A stretch of 64,000 nt of DNA from contig NC_134832.1 of assembly GCF_004210375.1 (NCBI RefSeq), positions 153,137,592 to 153,201,591 of the forward strand, in the 5' to 3' direction. Within the stretch, counting starts at the first letter, position 1, and each line of letters starts with the position of its first letter. Below, piece after piece: positions 1 to 11,394 of this stretch. The notes under the pieces are model-generated. The model was not told where the DNA came from. It was given only the letters and a program-made list of their open reading frames with translations, and did no database searches. The DNA is from Tachypleus tridentatus (Eukaryota; Arthropoda; Merostomata; Xiphosura; Limulidae). The position numbers and the translations under genes were made by a program.

Positions 1-2720
1 AAATTCAAAAGGTCAATGGACAGTATAATTCAGTCCCCCTTTCAATCTTGCGCTCAGAGTTTTTTCATAGTTTTTGTCAGGTATCTAGCACTTCTGCTTC
101 ATCCTCCATCTTCTTAGCTATCAAGACTCAAGCAAATAGTCTCTATGACTGTAATCACCCCTTTACACTGGTGGAACTCAAACTGGCCCTTCATTGGTCT
201 GGCAGTACATAGGTCGTACCTGATGATGTACACTACGAGATGCTATGCCATCTATCTCCTGCTTCTCTTGCTATTCTTCCGATTGTTTTTAATCTGATCT
301 GGCAGGAGAATGTTTTTCCTGATGCATGGTGCTAGGCTGTAGTCCTACCCTCCTTTAAGCCTGGGAAGGATCTCAAGATTCCTTCAAACTACTGACCAGT
401 TGCTTTGATGAGCTGTCTCTGTGAGACCTTAGAGAGGATGGTTAAGGTTTGTCTTGTTTGGTTCCTTGAATCAAACAACCTCCCATTGTGGGTTACAATG
501 ACAGTGCTTCACCATGGACCATCTAATTCAACTTGAAATGTCAATCAGAAAAGCCTTTCTCAAATGACAATACCTTGTATCAATATTCTTTGACATTGAG
601 AAGGCTTATGATACTACAAGGAGGTATGGCATTTTGTGAGACTTCCACTTTTATGGGTTACACAACCCATTTGCCTGTTTTAATTAAAAATTTTGTAATG
701 GGCAAGCAATTTCAAGTTCATGTGGGTTTAACACTTTTTCATTCTTTCCTACAGGAACTTGGAGTCTCTTAGGGCTGTGTTTTGAGTGTCACACTTTTCA
801 GTACAAAATTTAATACCATCACTGAACAATTCCCTCTTACTGTTGCAAACCGGTTCTATGTCAACGACTTCCACATCTCATGCCACTCATCAAACATGAG
901 GTTTATTGAGCAGCAGCTACAGTCTGCCCTCAATCGTTTACTGAAGTGAACCACAGCAAATGGATTTAACTTCTTTCTCTCCAAAACTGTTTGCATGCAC
1001 TTTTTGTTGCAAATGTGGTATTCATCCTGATCCTGAAGTTGTGCTGCCTGTGGTCCCTTGGGGCTTATTTTTGACTGTAAGCTGACTTTTATACCACACA
1101 TCAAGCAGCTACAAACCAAACACACAAGAGCACTGAACATCCTCCATATACTCTCCTTCCACACTTTCCCAGTACACAGAGCCTCATGAACCTTCTTTAC
1201 ACCTCTGCCATTTTGAACTGTCTTTAAGTATGCTTCAAAACTTTAGTCCATACCACAGCGTTGCATCTGGGGATGTGTTTTCCTTCCTCAGTGGGTTATG
1301 CTTTTCAGGACAGGTGCTGCCATTGTTCCCTTTGGTCTTCGTAACCAGGTACAATGAATTGGGTCAATTCTTGAATAGCATTGCTGTATCCACTGGTCAG
1401 CCCATCCCACCATGGCTTATGACAATCCCCAAATATGACTTATTTTTTAAATCATGTGAGAAAAGCAGATACTCCTGATTGGAAGTTCTGTCTTTTATTT
1501 ATTGAACATCTTTCGAACCATCCCTCCATTCCCATTTAAAGGGATGGTTCAAAATCAGGTGATTCTGTGGGTTATGCCATGGTTTACTTTGGTTTGGTGG
1601 TTGTACACAGAATTCCCTCTACAGTTTCTGCATTCACTGCTGAACTGTATGTCATTTCTCTTGCCCTGAATCACATAGAAGCTAAGCAGTACTCAAACTA
1701 CACTATTTATACTGATTCGTTTAGTTCTCTATTGGCCCTGGAATCGTTTCACATTAGTTCTTACCCTATTCTTGCTGATATTGAAAACTGACTGGCCCAT
1801 TTTTTTTTAACATCTACTTCTATCTAGTTCTTCTGGATACCAGGCCACGTTGGTATTTGTGGGAATGTGATCACCAACACCATAGCTTTGGTGCTATCAC
1901 TGCTGTGCCTGTTCCATACATGGACAATGGCCTTGTTTTCAAGGTTTGTCTCTGTGCCAGTTGACATTCGACTTGGAGTGAGCAATGTGAAAAACAAGCA
2001 TTTCCAGATAAAACCCTCCATTGTACTCTGACTGTCTTGTTTCCTTAAGGATTGGAAAGAGGAAGTTGTCCTAACTATTGGTCACACTTTTTTAACTCAT
2101 GTTTTATTTAGGACTGATGCACCAATGTGTTGTCTGTGTGAAACTCAAGAATCACCCACATTTCACTGTCATGCTGTCATTGTAACTCTCAATGACGGCA
2201 TCATTTTAGACATGTTTTATTCTAAGGTTTATCCCTAACGTTAGACAGCATCATTAGCGATGATGATACTGTCCATCTTACAAATGTTCTTAGTGTTTAA
2301 TGCTATTTAAGTTTTTAATTCATAAATTACTTTCTTTTTTTTTTAACATGATTCCTTTTTATGAGTTAAAGTAAAATTAGTTAGATATGAAAATAGAAAA
2401 CGGCCATGACATCAAATAACTCAAAACCAGAACTGATGTTCAGTCTTAGCCATTAAATTATACAAGTTATAATAATTACAATTATGCTACAAAAAGACTT
2501 TACAACTTGTATTACAGTAGTTTTTCTCTCACCACTGTAAACTAGATGTAAAACTTGTATTTAATGTTATTTATGTTTTTAATTCAAAAATTAAACTTTG
2601 TTTTACCTTAACTTTCTTTTATGAATTTTAATAATTTTACTTTCTCTTTCACCGGATGTTTGGTGCCTAGTTGCTCTGTGCCATAAAACACCAGCATCCA
2701 ATCAAACACCAAACTCAAAA
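1..2720 (+). mobile_element. Non-LTR retrotransposon copy 1 (RT + RNase H type), 5' truncated and decayed
   Basis: Broken reading frames give, in order, an RT N-terminal region (from about 150), RT fingers/palm pieces such as 'FDIEKAY'-like text near 590-610, an active-site region reading FYVNDFHIS near 860-890, and an RNase H domain at about 1500-2010 (FTAELYVISLALNHIEAK, IYTDSFSSLLALES, FWIPGHVGI). Several stops and frame changes are visible, so it is inactive. The 3' non-coding part (about 2280-2720) matches the 3' part of a minus-strand copy at 19737-22195, ending in CCAA-like repeats. RT followed by RNase H fits I-superfamily or related jockey-group elements; the exact clade is inferred. 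The left end is cut by the window. Confidence 0.85.
1500..2010 (+). pseudogene. RNase H domain remnant of non-LTR copy 1
   Basis: The longest open stretch (1567-1791) reads through the second and third RNase H blocks: TAELY with the Glu, then IYTDS with the Asp. After a stop, the last block is FFWIPGHVGICGN. The first block, normally YTDGSK, is damaged near 1540 (a stop precedes RDGSKSGDS). The domain would remove RNA from the cDNA hybrid during element replication. It is not functional here. Confidence 0.75.
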
Positions 2721-3231
2721 AGATTGGGTAAACAGACAATTGAGTTATAATCATGTTGTGTGATGTGCTCATCCTAGGGTGTGTGTATCACAGAAATTTG
2801 TTTTTGTTTTTTTATTTAAGATCTCTTATCTAACGCACTAAGTTTGTAATCTTTAATTGTAGTAACCGTGATAACAATATGCAAAAAAACAACAACAACA
2901 TGAGTCTGAATCACTTTAGCCATTAGAAAACAAGTATCGTAGGCTACCTTTGTAATGATGATTGTATTTTAAAAATATTTATTTTAAATATGCAAACTAA
3001 ATCACAAACTATTATCACCAAAAAAAATATAGAATGTAATTTAACTAGTTTTGTAAGTAATCTCTATGTGGGTTAAATATTTTGGTAGCTGGTTGAGTCA
3101 AACTCCAACAGTGTCAGAGAATGAATGAGATGGTCTCACAGATTTTTCAGAAAACTAGAATCTTCAGTATCTGTTAGTTATAAATAATCCATTAGCAAAT
3201 GTCAGAAAATAATTAAATTTTCTTTATAAAG
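2721..3231. other. AT-rich non-coding, probably SLU7 intron
   Basis: No reading frame with coding character and no repeat copy recognised. Lies between the non-LTR 3' end and a candidate exon. Confidence 0.5.
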
Positions 3232-3297
3232 AGAGGTTCTGATATGAGGTGCATGGTATGTGGTGGTTTTATCTCTAAAGCAACAAGCCATGAGGCT
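3232..3297 (+). CDS. Candidate small upstream exon of SLU7 (uncertain)
   Basis: A 66-base phase-0 open segment lies between a usable acceptor (TTTCTTTATAAAG) and a perfect donor (GTAAGT). It reads 22 residues including RCMVCGGFISKATSHEA, and its phase fits the next exon at 3851. In SLU7 the residues just before this point form a Cys-rich stretch ending in TGEAG; here only Cys, Phe-Ile, Thr and Glu-Ala can be lined up, so homology is weak. It could be a real divergent exon, an exon of something else, or chance. The true upstream SLU7 exons probably lie left of the window. Confidence 0.25.
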
Positions 3298-3850
3298 GTA
3301 AGTTTATTTACATTATGACTTAAAGTGTTGTGTAATACAGAAAAATAAAGATTAGAAAGTTATTCAAGTACTGCCTTTTAAAATCACAAAATTAAAACTT
3401 CAACTAAAATTATAATCATTTTTGTGTTTGAGTTGCTGACTAAAAGGAAGGTAACTTCCTGTATGTACCGTGGTTTTGAGGAACCGTGTACTGATTAGTT
3501 ATTCAGATGTAATCATTGTTGATTAACTGATTGGCGAATACCACTAATTGTCCACTTTTAACAACAATATTCATTGCCAGAGGTATTTAGTTTGTTCAAA
3601 CTGTTTTCAGACCAGATCATTGAAAGAACTTCAGCTCTATTATTTTCTTGCATGATATGTAGATTTTAAAGCAGGAAGAAGGTGTACCTAGCAAAGTAAA
3701 TTAGTATAGTTGTTATGTCTCTGGAGAAAGGTAATAGTAGCAGATTACTTACAGTTTGAGTGCTATTAAGTCTGTTACTTGTTTTTGTTGGTACTAATAA
3801 CAACCACTAGTGTCGTTTATTGTGTGAAATGATGAACATTAATTATACAG

Positions 3851-3961
3851 AATTCTGAAGAAAGAATTGTTCATGAAAACATTCACAAGCCTGAAGACGA
3901 TGAAACTAAAATTGCTCAGTCTGTTACAGTTGAAAACAGTGATGCCACAACACCGTTTCAG
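3851..3961 (+). CDS. SLU7: SLU7 coding exon (third from last)
   Basis: Preceded by TTATACAG and followed by GTACTG. 37 codons in phase 0, beginning NSEERIVHEN and ending TTPFQ. Acidic and low in conserved motifs, as expected for this linker. Confidence 0.82.
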
Positions 3962-6900
3962 GTACTGAGAAGTAACATACGTTTATTTTTAAACCATGCT
4001 AGTTTATGAATGATAGATATGAGTCTTATGCTAAATGATTCTTTTATGAGGTTTTATTAATGAATTTGTGCCACTGATATTCAAAGCATGGAGAATCTGT
4101 TAGGTAGAAGCCAATAATAGTTGTACAGCTAAACTGTGTAGCTATGGTTGTACAACTGTGTTACGTAGTCATTAATAGTTGTACAGCTATGTTACGTAGC
4201 CAGTAATAGTTGTACAGCTATGTTACGTAGCCAGTAATAGTTGTACAGCTAAGTTACGTAGCCAGTAATAGTTGTACAGCTAAGTTACGTAGCCAGTAAT
4301 AGTTGTACAGCTACTTTAGGTAGCCAGTAATAGTTGTACAGCCAGATTGTGTAAAAATTAGGAATAAACATTCATTAAAGCTGAATTAACTCTAAAACTT
4401 TCAGGCTTTAATCATGTATTCATAGGAGCCATGTATTCTGCAAAAAAAAAAAAACTTATGAGGTTAATAAACAATACATTTTCATAAATTCACCGTTGGA
4501 ATATTAATTTAGCCACAGATTTATTTATTCTGTGGCTGTTTGAAGCGTAGAATTTTAAAACTTTTTGATTAACTTTGATGGGGGATATTTCATGTTCAAG
4601 AATGACCTTTGCAATAACAGTAGATATTTAAAAATCAAAGCCAACTAATTTTACAATTCCATAACTCTAATTTTGATAATTTGACCTGGAAGATAATGCT
4701 GTCTTATCATTAAAATAAAGTTAGAAAAAGAAACAAATAATTTAAAAAAAAAAATTTATGATTAAATTCAACCAACTTAACTGTTTTTTTTTCATTTTAT
4801 CTTCTAATAGTGGAAAAAAAAAATTTTAGAAGCTAAGAAGAAAAAGAGGAAAGCCAAGAAAGAACATAAAGATAAAATGAAAAAGATCTCCAAATCAAGC
4901 TCCAGTTCAGATAGCTCTGATGATGAGGACAGAAGGAAAGCTAAGAAAGAACATAAAGATAAAATGAAAAAGATCTCCAAATCAAGCTCCAGTTTAGATA
5001 GCTCTGATGATGAGGACAGAAGGAAAGCTAAGAAACTTAAAAGGGTATTCACTGTTTTGGTATTGTACCTTATTTTAAGGAGTAAATTATTATGTTTTAT
5101 TTCATATATAACAAGAGTATTGGGGATTAATCTGTTTACATGCTGTATGTAACAAAACTAATTTACTTGTTATCCACAAAGCTTGGAGCAGTAATAAATT
5201 TCTTACTGGTGATATAACTAAGTAAATAAAGTTTTCCTATGGTTGGATAAATGGAGATAAGAAACATTGTTATGAACTATGTTGGATACAAGTAGTTGAG
5301 TTATAATATTATTCTATTCAACTGCAATTTAGATTATCTAATTAACTCTCTCCACACAGGCTCGGTTTCACGGACTGATCTTGTAACATTATGTGCTTGT
5401 TACTGTTAATACAGTGAGCATATCTTCATGAAACTTTGCAGTTTACCAGTAAACAGTACAAGGCTTTAGTACAAAAATATCATATTTTGTTGTTTGTTTT
5501 AAGATTTTTAAAGTAATGTCTTTCATTTTGAATGTTTACTATCCTACATATAAATAAGTTTATGCATCAGTAAATTGTCAAATGTGATATCTTTGTAACT
5601 TTTAGATAATTATCAAAATTTTTTTAAGGAAAAAATTATTTTATCTTCTTTTCACTGTTGTGTCTCTTTGTAGGTTTGGTTGATCAGCTGTCATAAAAGA
5701 TAGGAAATAGACATACATTTTTTCATTCGACTACAAATTATAACAAAACTACAACTGTTTGTCTTAAATAATTTAAATCTTGTACATATATAAAAATTTA
5801 TTGTTTTTATTATATTGACCTGTCAGTCATGTCTGAATATCATTACAAAGGTTGAATGATATGGTTCATGTGCACTCATGTTATCATATTCAAGAATATA
5901 AAACTGGCCTTTACAACATGACTTATCTTTCTACTAGTGGACTAGTATTTTGTAATTACATTTCAGTTATAATATATGTGTATATACATTATTACTATTT
6001 ACAAATAAGTTCTTAATTCAATAACCTTAGTTATATCTCAGCAACTAGAAAAGATTAGAGGTTTTAGTTGTATTCTAGTTTGTCAGTATTAGTAATCTGA
6101 GTATTTAGTTTGTAAGAAACTATAGATTTTCATCTAATCTTATATTGCATATAACATACCACAAAAATTAGTATTTAGGTTATATTCAAATTAAGAAATT
6201 AATTACTGTATAATACTAAAATAGTAGATCGATCAATAAAATGTTAAATCTAAATCTAGAAAGGCACTGATATGGCCTTTGACCTGTGACCATAGGAATA
6301 CCCTTCTTGATAGGGTTAAAAGCAGTTTGTTTTTAATTTAGTTGTCTAAAATGTTTTAAAATAGTGAAAGAGACTTTGTTAAGTAAAAGTTTTAAATGTT
6401 ACAGTTAGTATAACTTGTGTTATATGTGGAAGATGGTTGGTTGATGTGTACCTACACTAACAAGCCTATTGAAAGGAGGTACGATGTAACATAAAACCTT
6501 CTTGTCATATGTTTGTGTTTTAAACTTGTGATACTTTTACAGATTATAGTGGAATGCTCGAACAGATAATAGAGTTTAGATTCAATTTCTCATCCTATAC
6601 AATAATGCAAATTTACTTTATTTGTTGTGTTGTGCTAACATGATGAAATGTTCTGCGGTAACCTTATTGCAACAGCTAAAAATATGTTACCATGAGCATA
6701 CTTAAATATAACTCTTAACCTTACAAGAGTACCTGCTTTCTTTCATATACTTCAAGTAAGGCATGTTTTAGAAAAGTATGTAACTGCTAACGTTAGTTAC
6801 AATAAGCCACAACATTGTAACGTAAACATACCTGTATATTGTTCTCAAAACCTTGGAAAGACACAGAAGAGCAAGAAGGATCACAACTTCAACTGGTTGT

Positions 6901-9448
6901 GTACACTCATAAGTTAGAAGTAGATCTTATCTACCTCTAAAATTTACAGAGAACAAAAACATAAAGCCAAATTACTTTTATTGGTGAAAGATGACACTAT
7001 GTTAGTTCTTGTTGAATAGATAATTTAGATAGAGAACATTTCAGTGGACTGTATTTGGATGAAGTTTCTAAGTACTGGTGTTTAGAATGGCAGATTCTAG
7101 TAATACATGGTTACTTGGCTCTATAAGTGAAAGCTGGTGCTAGTCAAAAATTCAAACGGATGTATTTTGTAAAGTAAACATTTACTATTTTGAAACCCAA
7201 CAAGTTTATTTAGCTAAATATTCAGGTTCTAACTTCTAGGGAACACCATAAAACATGCTTATATTTTATGAATTAAAACTGATTCTCCATATATCAGACT
7301 TGTTTTTCATACATCAAGAATGTTTGTAAAACCATCTCAGTGTTTACATCATGTAAAAGAACTGACTGCCACTTTACCTGTAGTCTGAAACTTATCATTT
7401 ATGTGAAATGTGTGATTCTCAAAATGAAAGAAATACTCTACTCTGAAATTCATGAGTTTTACCAATATATCACTTCAAACAGGCCTTGTGTACTTCAGAA
7501 TATGGAACAAGAACTTAGAGATAATATAACACATTCGTTGGTTAATAGGAGACACGTCTGATGTTTAAAATACCAAACTCTATTTAGTTAGCCCTATAAG
7601 TATAAAAGTCAAAACTATTTTTGTTAAAAAGTTTATTCCAGTTTGCAGTAGCTTAAAATTTGATACTGAACATGTTGCTGACTTCACCTTGTGTATGTCT
7701 ATAGATCAGGAATATTTGTAGTTTCTAGTTGCATCATTATCAGATGAGAAGAAAAAATGTTAATTTATTAAAATATTTAATAAAAACTTAATTGATATAT
7801 TATGTTTACAACATGTGCAAATTATAATATTTTTATTTTTATGGTTCGTTTCAGTATTAAATGTAAGTGGTAGTGCTATCAAAACATTATTTAAATTGTT
7901 ATTACTCTAAAAATATAATACAATTTTACTTACTTGTTCATATAGGTAATCTGTGCTGAAACTAAATTAAGTAAATAATATTGTTATTACTCTAAAAATA
8001 TAATACAATTTTACTTGTTCATATAGGTAATCTGTGCTGAAACTAAATTAAGTAAATAATATTGTTATTACTCTAAAAATATAATACAATTTTACTTACT
8101 TGTTCATATAGGTAATCTGTGCTGAAACTAAATTAAGTAAATAATATTGTTATTACTCTAAAAATATAATACAATTTTACTTACTTGTTCATATAGGTAA
8201 TCTGGGCTGAAACTAAATTAAGTAAATAATATTGTTATTACTCTAAAAATATAATACAATTTTACTTGTTCATATAGGTAATCTGTGCTGAAACTAAATT
8301 AAGTAAATAATATTGTTATTACTCTAAAAATATAATACAATTTTACTTACTTGTTCATGTAGGTAATCTGTGCTGAAACTAAATTAAGTAAATAATATTG
8401 TTATTACTCTAAAAATATAATACAATTTTACTTACTTGATCTAGTTCATACTATAGCAGTCGTCATGTATGAAAACTGGTGGTGTAAATAGCCGATACAA
8501 CACTGTTGTATTCCATTCAGCTTGGTAATCCTCGATATTGGGTGAAAGATGGGGCAAATGTAGTATGATTGACATATTATATTCTTCTTGACTTTTACTT
8601 GTGCATTTTCATTATTTTACACTTGTTGTGTATATAACAAAAAAATTTTGGGATTGGCTTTACAATGGAAGTGTTTAAACAAGACTGATTTTCCGATACT
8701 GAGTATGTGATAGAACTGTGTAGTCAGTTAACATGTAAGTAACACATCTGATACTGAATGTGATAGAACTGTGTGGTCAGTTGACATGTACGTAACACAT
8801 CTGATACTGAATGTGTGACTGAATTGTGTAGTCATTTAATGTCTTTGTATGTAGAGTCATGAAAAGTTTAAATTACAAATGGTCCTAATTTTTAACTGTA
8901 ATAATAAACTGGACTTGTGATTCCTTCATAACTGGCTTGGACATTTTATTTACTGTATAGTTTTTCTTTAAACTTCTTTCAAGATGCAGCATCCACCCAC
9001 CCATTTATATAAAGATTGTATTACATTCAGATATTTGTTTTATTGGATGAAGATTACTGTATCACAGTTGAATATCTTTTATAAGAGGAAGATTCTTTTA
9101 AAAAGAAACATTAGAGCTGTGTAAGTTTAAATGAAATTTTTTAATGTCAAAATGTTGGAAGGTTTTAAACATTAAGTCTTGTAGATGAGAAAACAGCATC
9201 CATTATTTAAGTGTCTGGTATTTTCATATGATTGAAAGTTAGAGAAATTATAATTTCATTATCCCCAGGCATTGAAGAAAGAAGAAAAACAGCAGAGAGA
9301 AGCTAAAAAGTTGCTTTCAATGGATGAACGGGACCGGCCTTACAACAGTATGTATAATGTCAAAGCTGTAACAGAAGAGGAAATGGAAGCTTACTTCATG
9401 AAAAGACTCCGACCAGAAGACCCCATGGCTGCATTCCTTGGAAACTAG
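3851..9448 (+). CDS. SLU7: Pre-mRNA-splicing factor SLU7, C-terminal part (three exons, 5' end outside window)
   Basis: SLU7 is a nuclear spliceosome factor needed for 3' splice-site choice in the second transesterification step. Exons 3851-3961, 4811-5044 and 9269-9448 join in phase 0 to give 174 residues plus stop. The first begins NSEERIVHEN, as in the animal SLU7 segment after its Cys-rich region. The second is the Lys-rich, Ser/Asp-rich acidic-basic tract. The third is the conserved C-terminus with DERDRPYNSMYNVK, TEEEMEAYFMKRLRPEDPMA and final FLGN. Junctions have AG acceptors and GT donors. The family's zinc knuckle and N-terminal half are not in view. Oddity: a 29-residue unit is duplicated in tandem in the middle exon. 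Identification is firm. Confidence 0.93.
3962..4810. other. SLU7 intron
   Basis: Non-coding, AT-rich. Contains a 31-bp minisatellite at 4101-4346. Ends in a pyrimidine-rich tract and acceptor CTTCTAATAG. Confidence 0.8.
4101..4346. repeat. 31-bp minisatellite, about 7-8 copies
   Basis: Units contain TAATAGTTGTACAGCTAAGT followed by TACGTAGCCAG. Inner copies are nearly identical and the outer ones more diverged. Confidence 0.9.
4811..5044 (+). CDS. SLU7: SLU7 coding exon (second from last), Lys/Ser-rich, with internal duplication
   Basis: 78 codons in phase 0, from WKKKILEAKKKKRKAKK to RRKAKKLKR, with donor GTATTC. Corresponds to the poly-Lys and SSSD/DDE tract of SLU7. Two adjacent 87-base units encode the same 29 residues with one Ser-to-Leu change. 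Confidence 0.9.
4853..5026 (+). repeat. In-frame 87-bp tandem duplication inside SLU7
   Basis: Units 4853-4939 and 4940-5026 differ at only two bases that I can see (GCC/GCT and TCA/TTA), and a third copy starts with GCTAAGAAA. The period is a multiple of three, so the frame is kept. The near identity suggests a recent event or ongoing homogenisation. Confidence 0.93.
7895..8438. repeat. 81-85-bp tandem repeat, about 6.5 copies
   Basis: Units begin ATTGTTATTACTCTAAAAAT and run through TAGGTAATCTGTGCTGAAAC. Some copies lack a 4-base ACTT, giving two unit lengths. Copies are almost identical. Confidence 0.95.
8695..8841. repeat. About 54-bp tandem repeat, 2.7 copies
   Basis: Starts GATACTGA at 8695, 8750 and 8803, followed each time by ATAGAACTGTGT or a variant and a TCAGTT/ACATGTA segment. 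Confidence 0.85.
9269..9448 (+). CDS. SLU7: SLU7 last coding exon
   Basis: 59 codons plus TAG. Carries the conserved C-terminal block: DERDRPYNSMYNVK, then TEEEMEAYFMKR, then PEDPMAAFLGN at the end. Phase 0 acceptor after CCCCAG. Confidence 0.95.
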   Translation, partial: ALKKEEKQQREAKKLLSMDERDRPYNSMYNVKAVTEEEMEAYFMKRLRPEDPMAAFLGN

Positions 9449-10584
9449 CAAGCAGCTTGCTAAACCTGTTGTTAAGACAGTTTCTAAAGTGTTTAATATT
9501 TTTAAAAGAACAGGTAATTAGTCTGAGAATAGTCGTGATAATTAACCATCCTCAGGTCCATAAATGAAGGAAATTTGATGATCTCTTCTAGCATTGGAAC
9601 AATGGATTTTGTTTTAACAAGTTCAGCTCAGTGTTTGCTTTTAGAGATGGAAACAAGCTTCAAATTATTTTTTTGTATGAGGATGAACATTGGGATACAA
9701 CATCTGATAAAATAATGATTTTCCTGTAACCTTCTCTAAGTGCTATTTCAGCCTTAATGGATCGACATGCAATTTGAAATAAATTTAAAAAAATGCTTGT
9801 TTAATGGTCTACAGAGATGAGCCAATAAATTCACTACATGATTGATGCAAGAAGTACAAAGGTAAAGATATAAAATATGATTGAGTGAGGTTTACTGCTG
9901 TATAGTTTATTTTATTTGATGATTGATTCACTATCCATGACCTTATTAGACAAGCAGGAATAGTACATTGTTTTACTACAGGTGTAATTCAACTACACCT
10001 CCAGTACCAAGTTAAATAAGGTTCTACATTTACTCCATAAAAGGATGATTGAATGTTTAACATTCATACCATGATGTTGTGTGTCTCAATACATGTACAG
10101 TAAAAGAAAATTAGAATTGGCAAAGGTTAGAGATAGTAACAATAAACAAACATGAGATGTTTAAATATGGAAGTATGTAAACATTTACTTCTAACTAGAC
10201 TTATGATGGATATATGTTTGGGTTAGTTTAAACTGTATATAGTACAGAACCTAATGTTTGTTTTTAAATACACATTAAATGATTTAATACTGACTTACTG
10301 TTCCTCCTCTTATTGAAAAACTGTGTTGTAATAAAAACAATTTTGAAAGCTTGTCTGAATGAAAATGTTTGTTTGAGACATTAGAATATGCAGCTGTTTA
10401 AACCACTAATATATAATAAATATTTAACTTTAATTATATACAATTTTGATTGTTAGAAAGAACAAGTTTTGAATGTAAATGATATCTTAAATTGTAACTC
10501 TTTTTCATTTGATCAATTTCTGATAAAGTTGTGCTGTGTTAAAAACCAACGCGACAAAGTCACTGTTCATGGTTCCATAAACTA
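9449..10584 (+). other. SLU7 3' UTR and downstream intergenic DNA
   Basis: No further coding sequence. The UTR probably ends soon after an AATAAA at 9778. The rest up to the mariner element is AT-rich with nothing recognised. Confidence 0.6.
9778..9783 (+). terminator. Candidate polyadenylation signal of SLU7
   Basis: AATAAA about 330 bases after the stop codon, followed by an A-rich stretch. No transcript evidence is available here. Confidence 0.45.
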
Positions 10585-10991
10585 TTGGGTTGAGGAATAA
10601 TTCGTGAGCGTTTTTCAAGTTAAAAAATATATTCATAAATGAAACGCTTTCAAAAAATATTTCATGTCATTTGGTAGATAATTTTTTTGCTCTAATAGAT
10701 GGTGTGTTTGATTTTCATATGTCTTTAATTTTTGCTTTCATTTTCAGGTCATTAAATGGAATGTCAAGTGGACAAAATCGAGCATTTTCGACACCATCTG
10801 CTTTCCGCATTTAATTTCTTGCAATTTCGTTTAAAACAATGCATACTATATACCTAGGTATTATATGAAATAAAGTATCATAATAAATGTTTTGGGTGTA
10901 ATGTGTTCATGCATTGAAGTATTGTATAGTCTTGCATGTAATTCTTGAATGAAATTATTTAAAAATGCTCACGAATTATTCCTCAACCTAA
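10585..10991 (+). mobile_element. Mariner-type deletion derivative, 407 bp, with TIRs and TA target duplication
   Basis: The left end TTGGGTTGAGGAATAATTCG and the reverse complement of the right end agree over about 26 bases with one mismatch. TA dinucleotides flank it at 10583-10584 and 10992-10993. Inside, a frame from 10756 reads like the N-terminus of mariner transposase, then stops; the catalytic body is missing. Confidence 0.88.
10756..10857 (+). pseudogene. Truncated mariner transposase, N-terminal stub
   Basis: 33 codons plus TAG beginning MECQVDKIEHFRHHLLSAFN, matching the start of the paired helix-turn-helix region of mariner transposases (EHFRH.LL..F pattern). After this the helix-turn-helix and all DDD catalytic segments are absent, so it cannot transpose itself. 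Confidence 0.75.
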
Positions 10992-11394
10992 TATATATTC
11001 CACAAAGAATAGATAAAAATCAGATTTGATCAAACATTTATACCATTATCTAATACACAAATTTAACCAGTACCCCAGAAACTGATATCAATGTCATAGA
11101 TACCATGTACTTGCATAATTGTTGCACTTGTTCAAACAAGGAAAGTAATGTTTGGAGTGGTCCCCCTTAACTTATGGTGTATTTTATATGACTACATTGG
11201 TAAAACTGGTTCTCATTACAAAGATTGAATCTTAGTTTCTGGTGAGTAAATAGTATCATGTTCCTGCCCAATTATATTACAGCAATTTTGTGTTGCTTGT
11301 TTTTTAATCTTTGGTGTTGTCTGTTGTATAGATTTAAGCAACATCTTGAACAGTTGATAAATGGAATCAAGATCAAACAAGATAACTGTGATTG

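Larger units (their letters stand above)
5045..9268. other. SLU7 intron, 4.2 kb
   Basis: AT-rich with no coding character. Holds two tandem arrays (7895-8438 and 8695-8841). The acceptor before the last exon is ATTATCCCCAG. Confidence 0.85.

Noticed and set aside
4804-5052. 82-codon minus-strand open frame
   Set aside because: Antisense shadow of the repetitive SLU7 exon.
4101-8841. Possible CRISPR-like arrays (regular repeats)
   Set aside because: Units are directly adjacent with no unique spacers, in introns of an animal gene; they are minisatellites.
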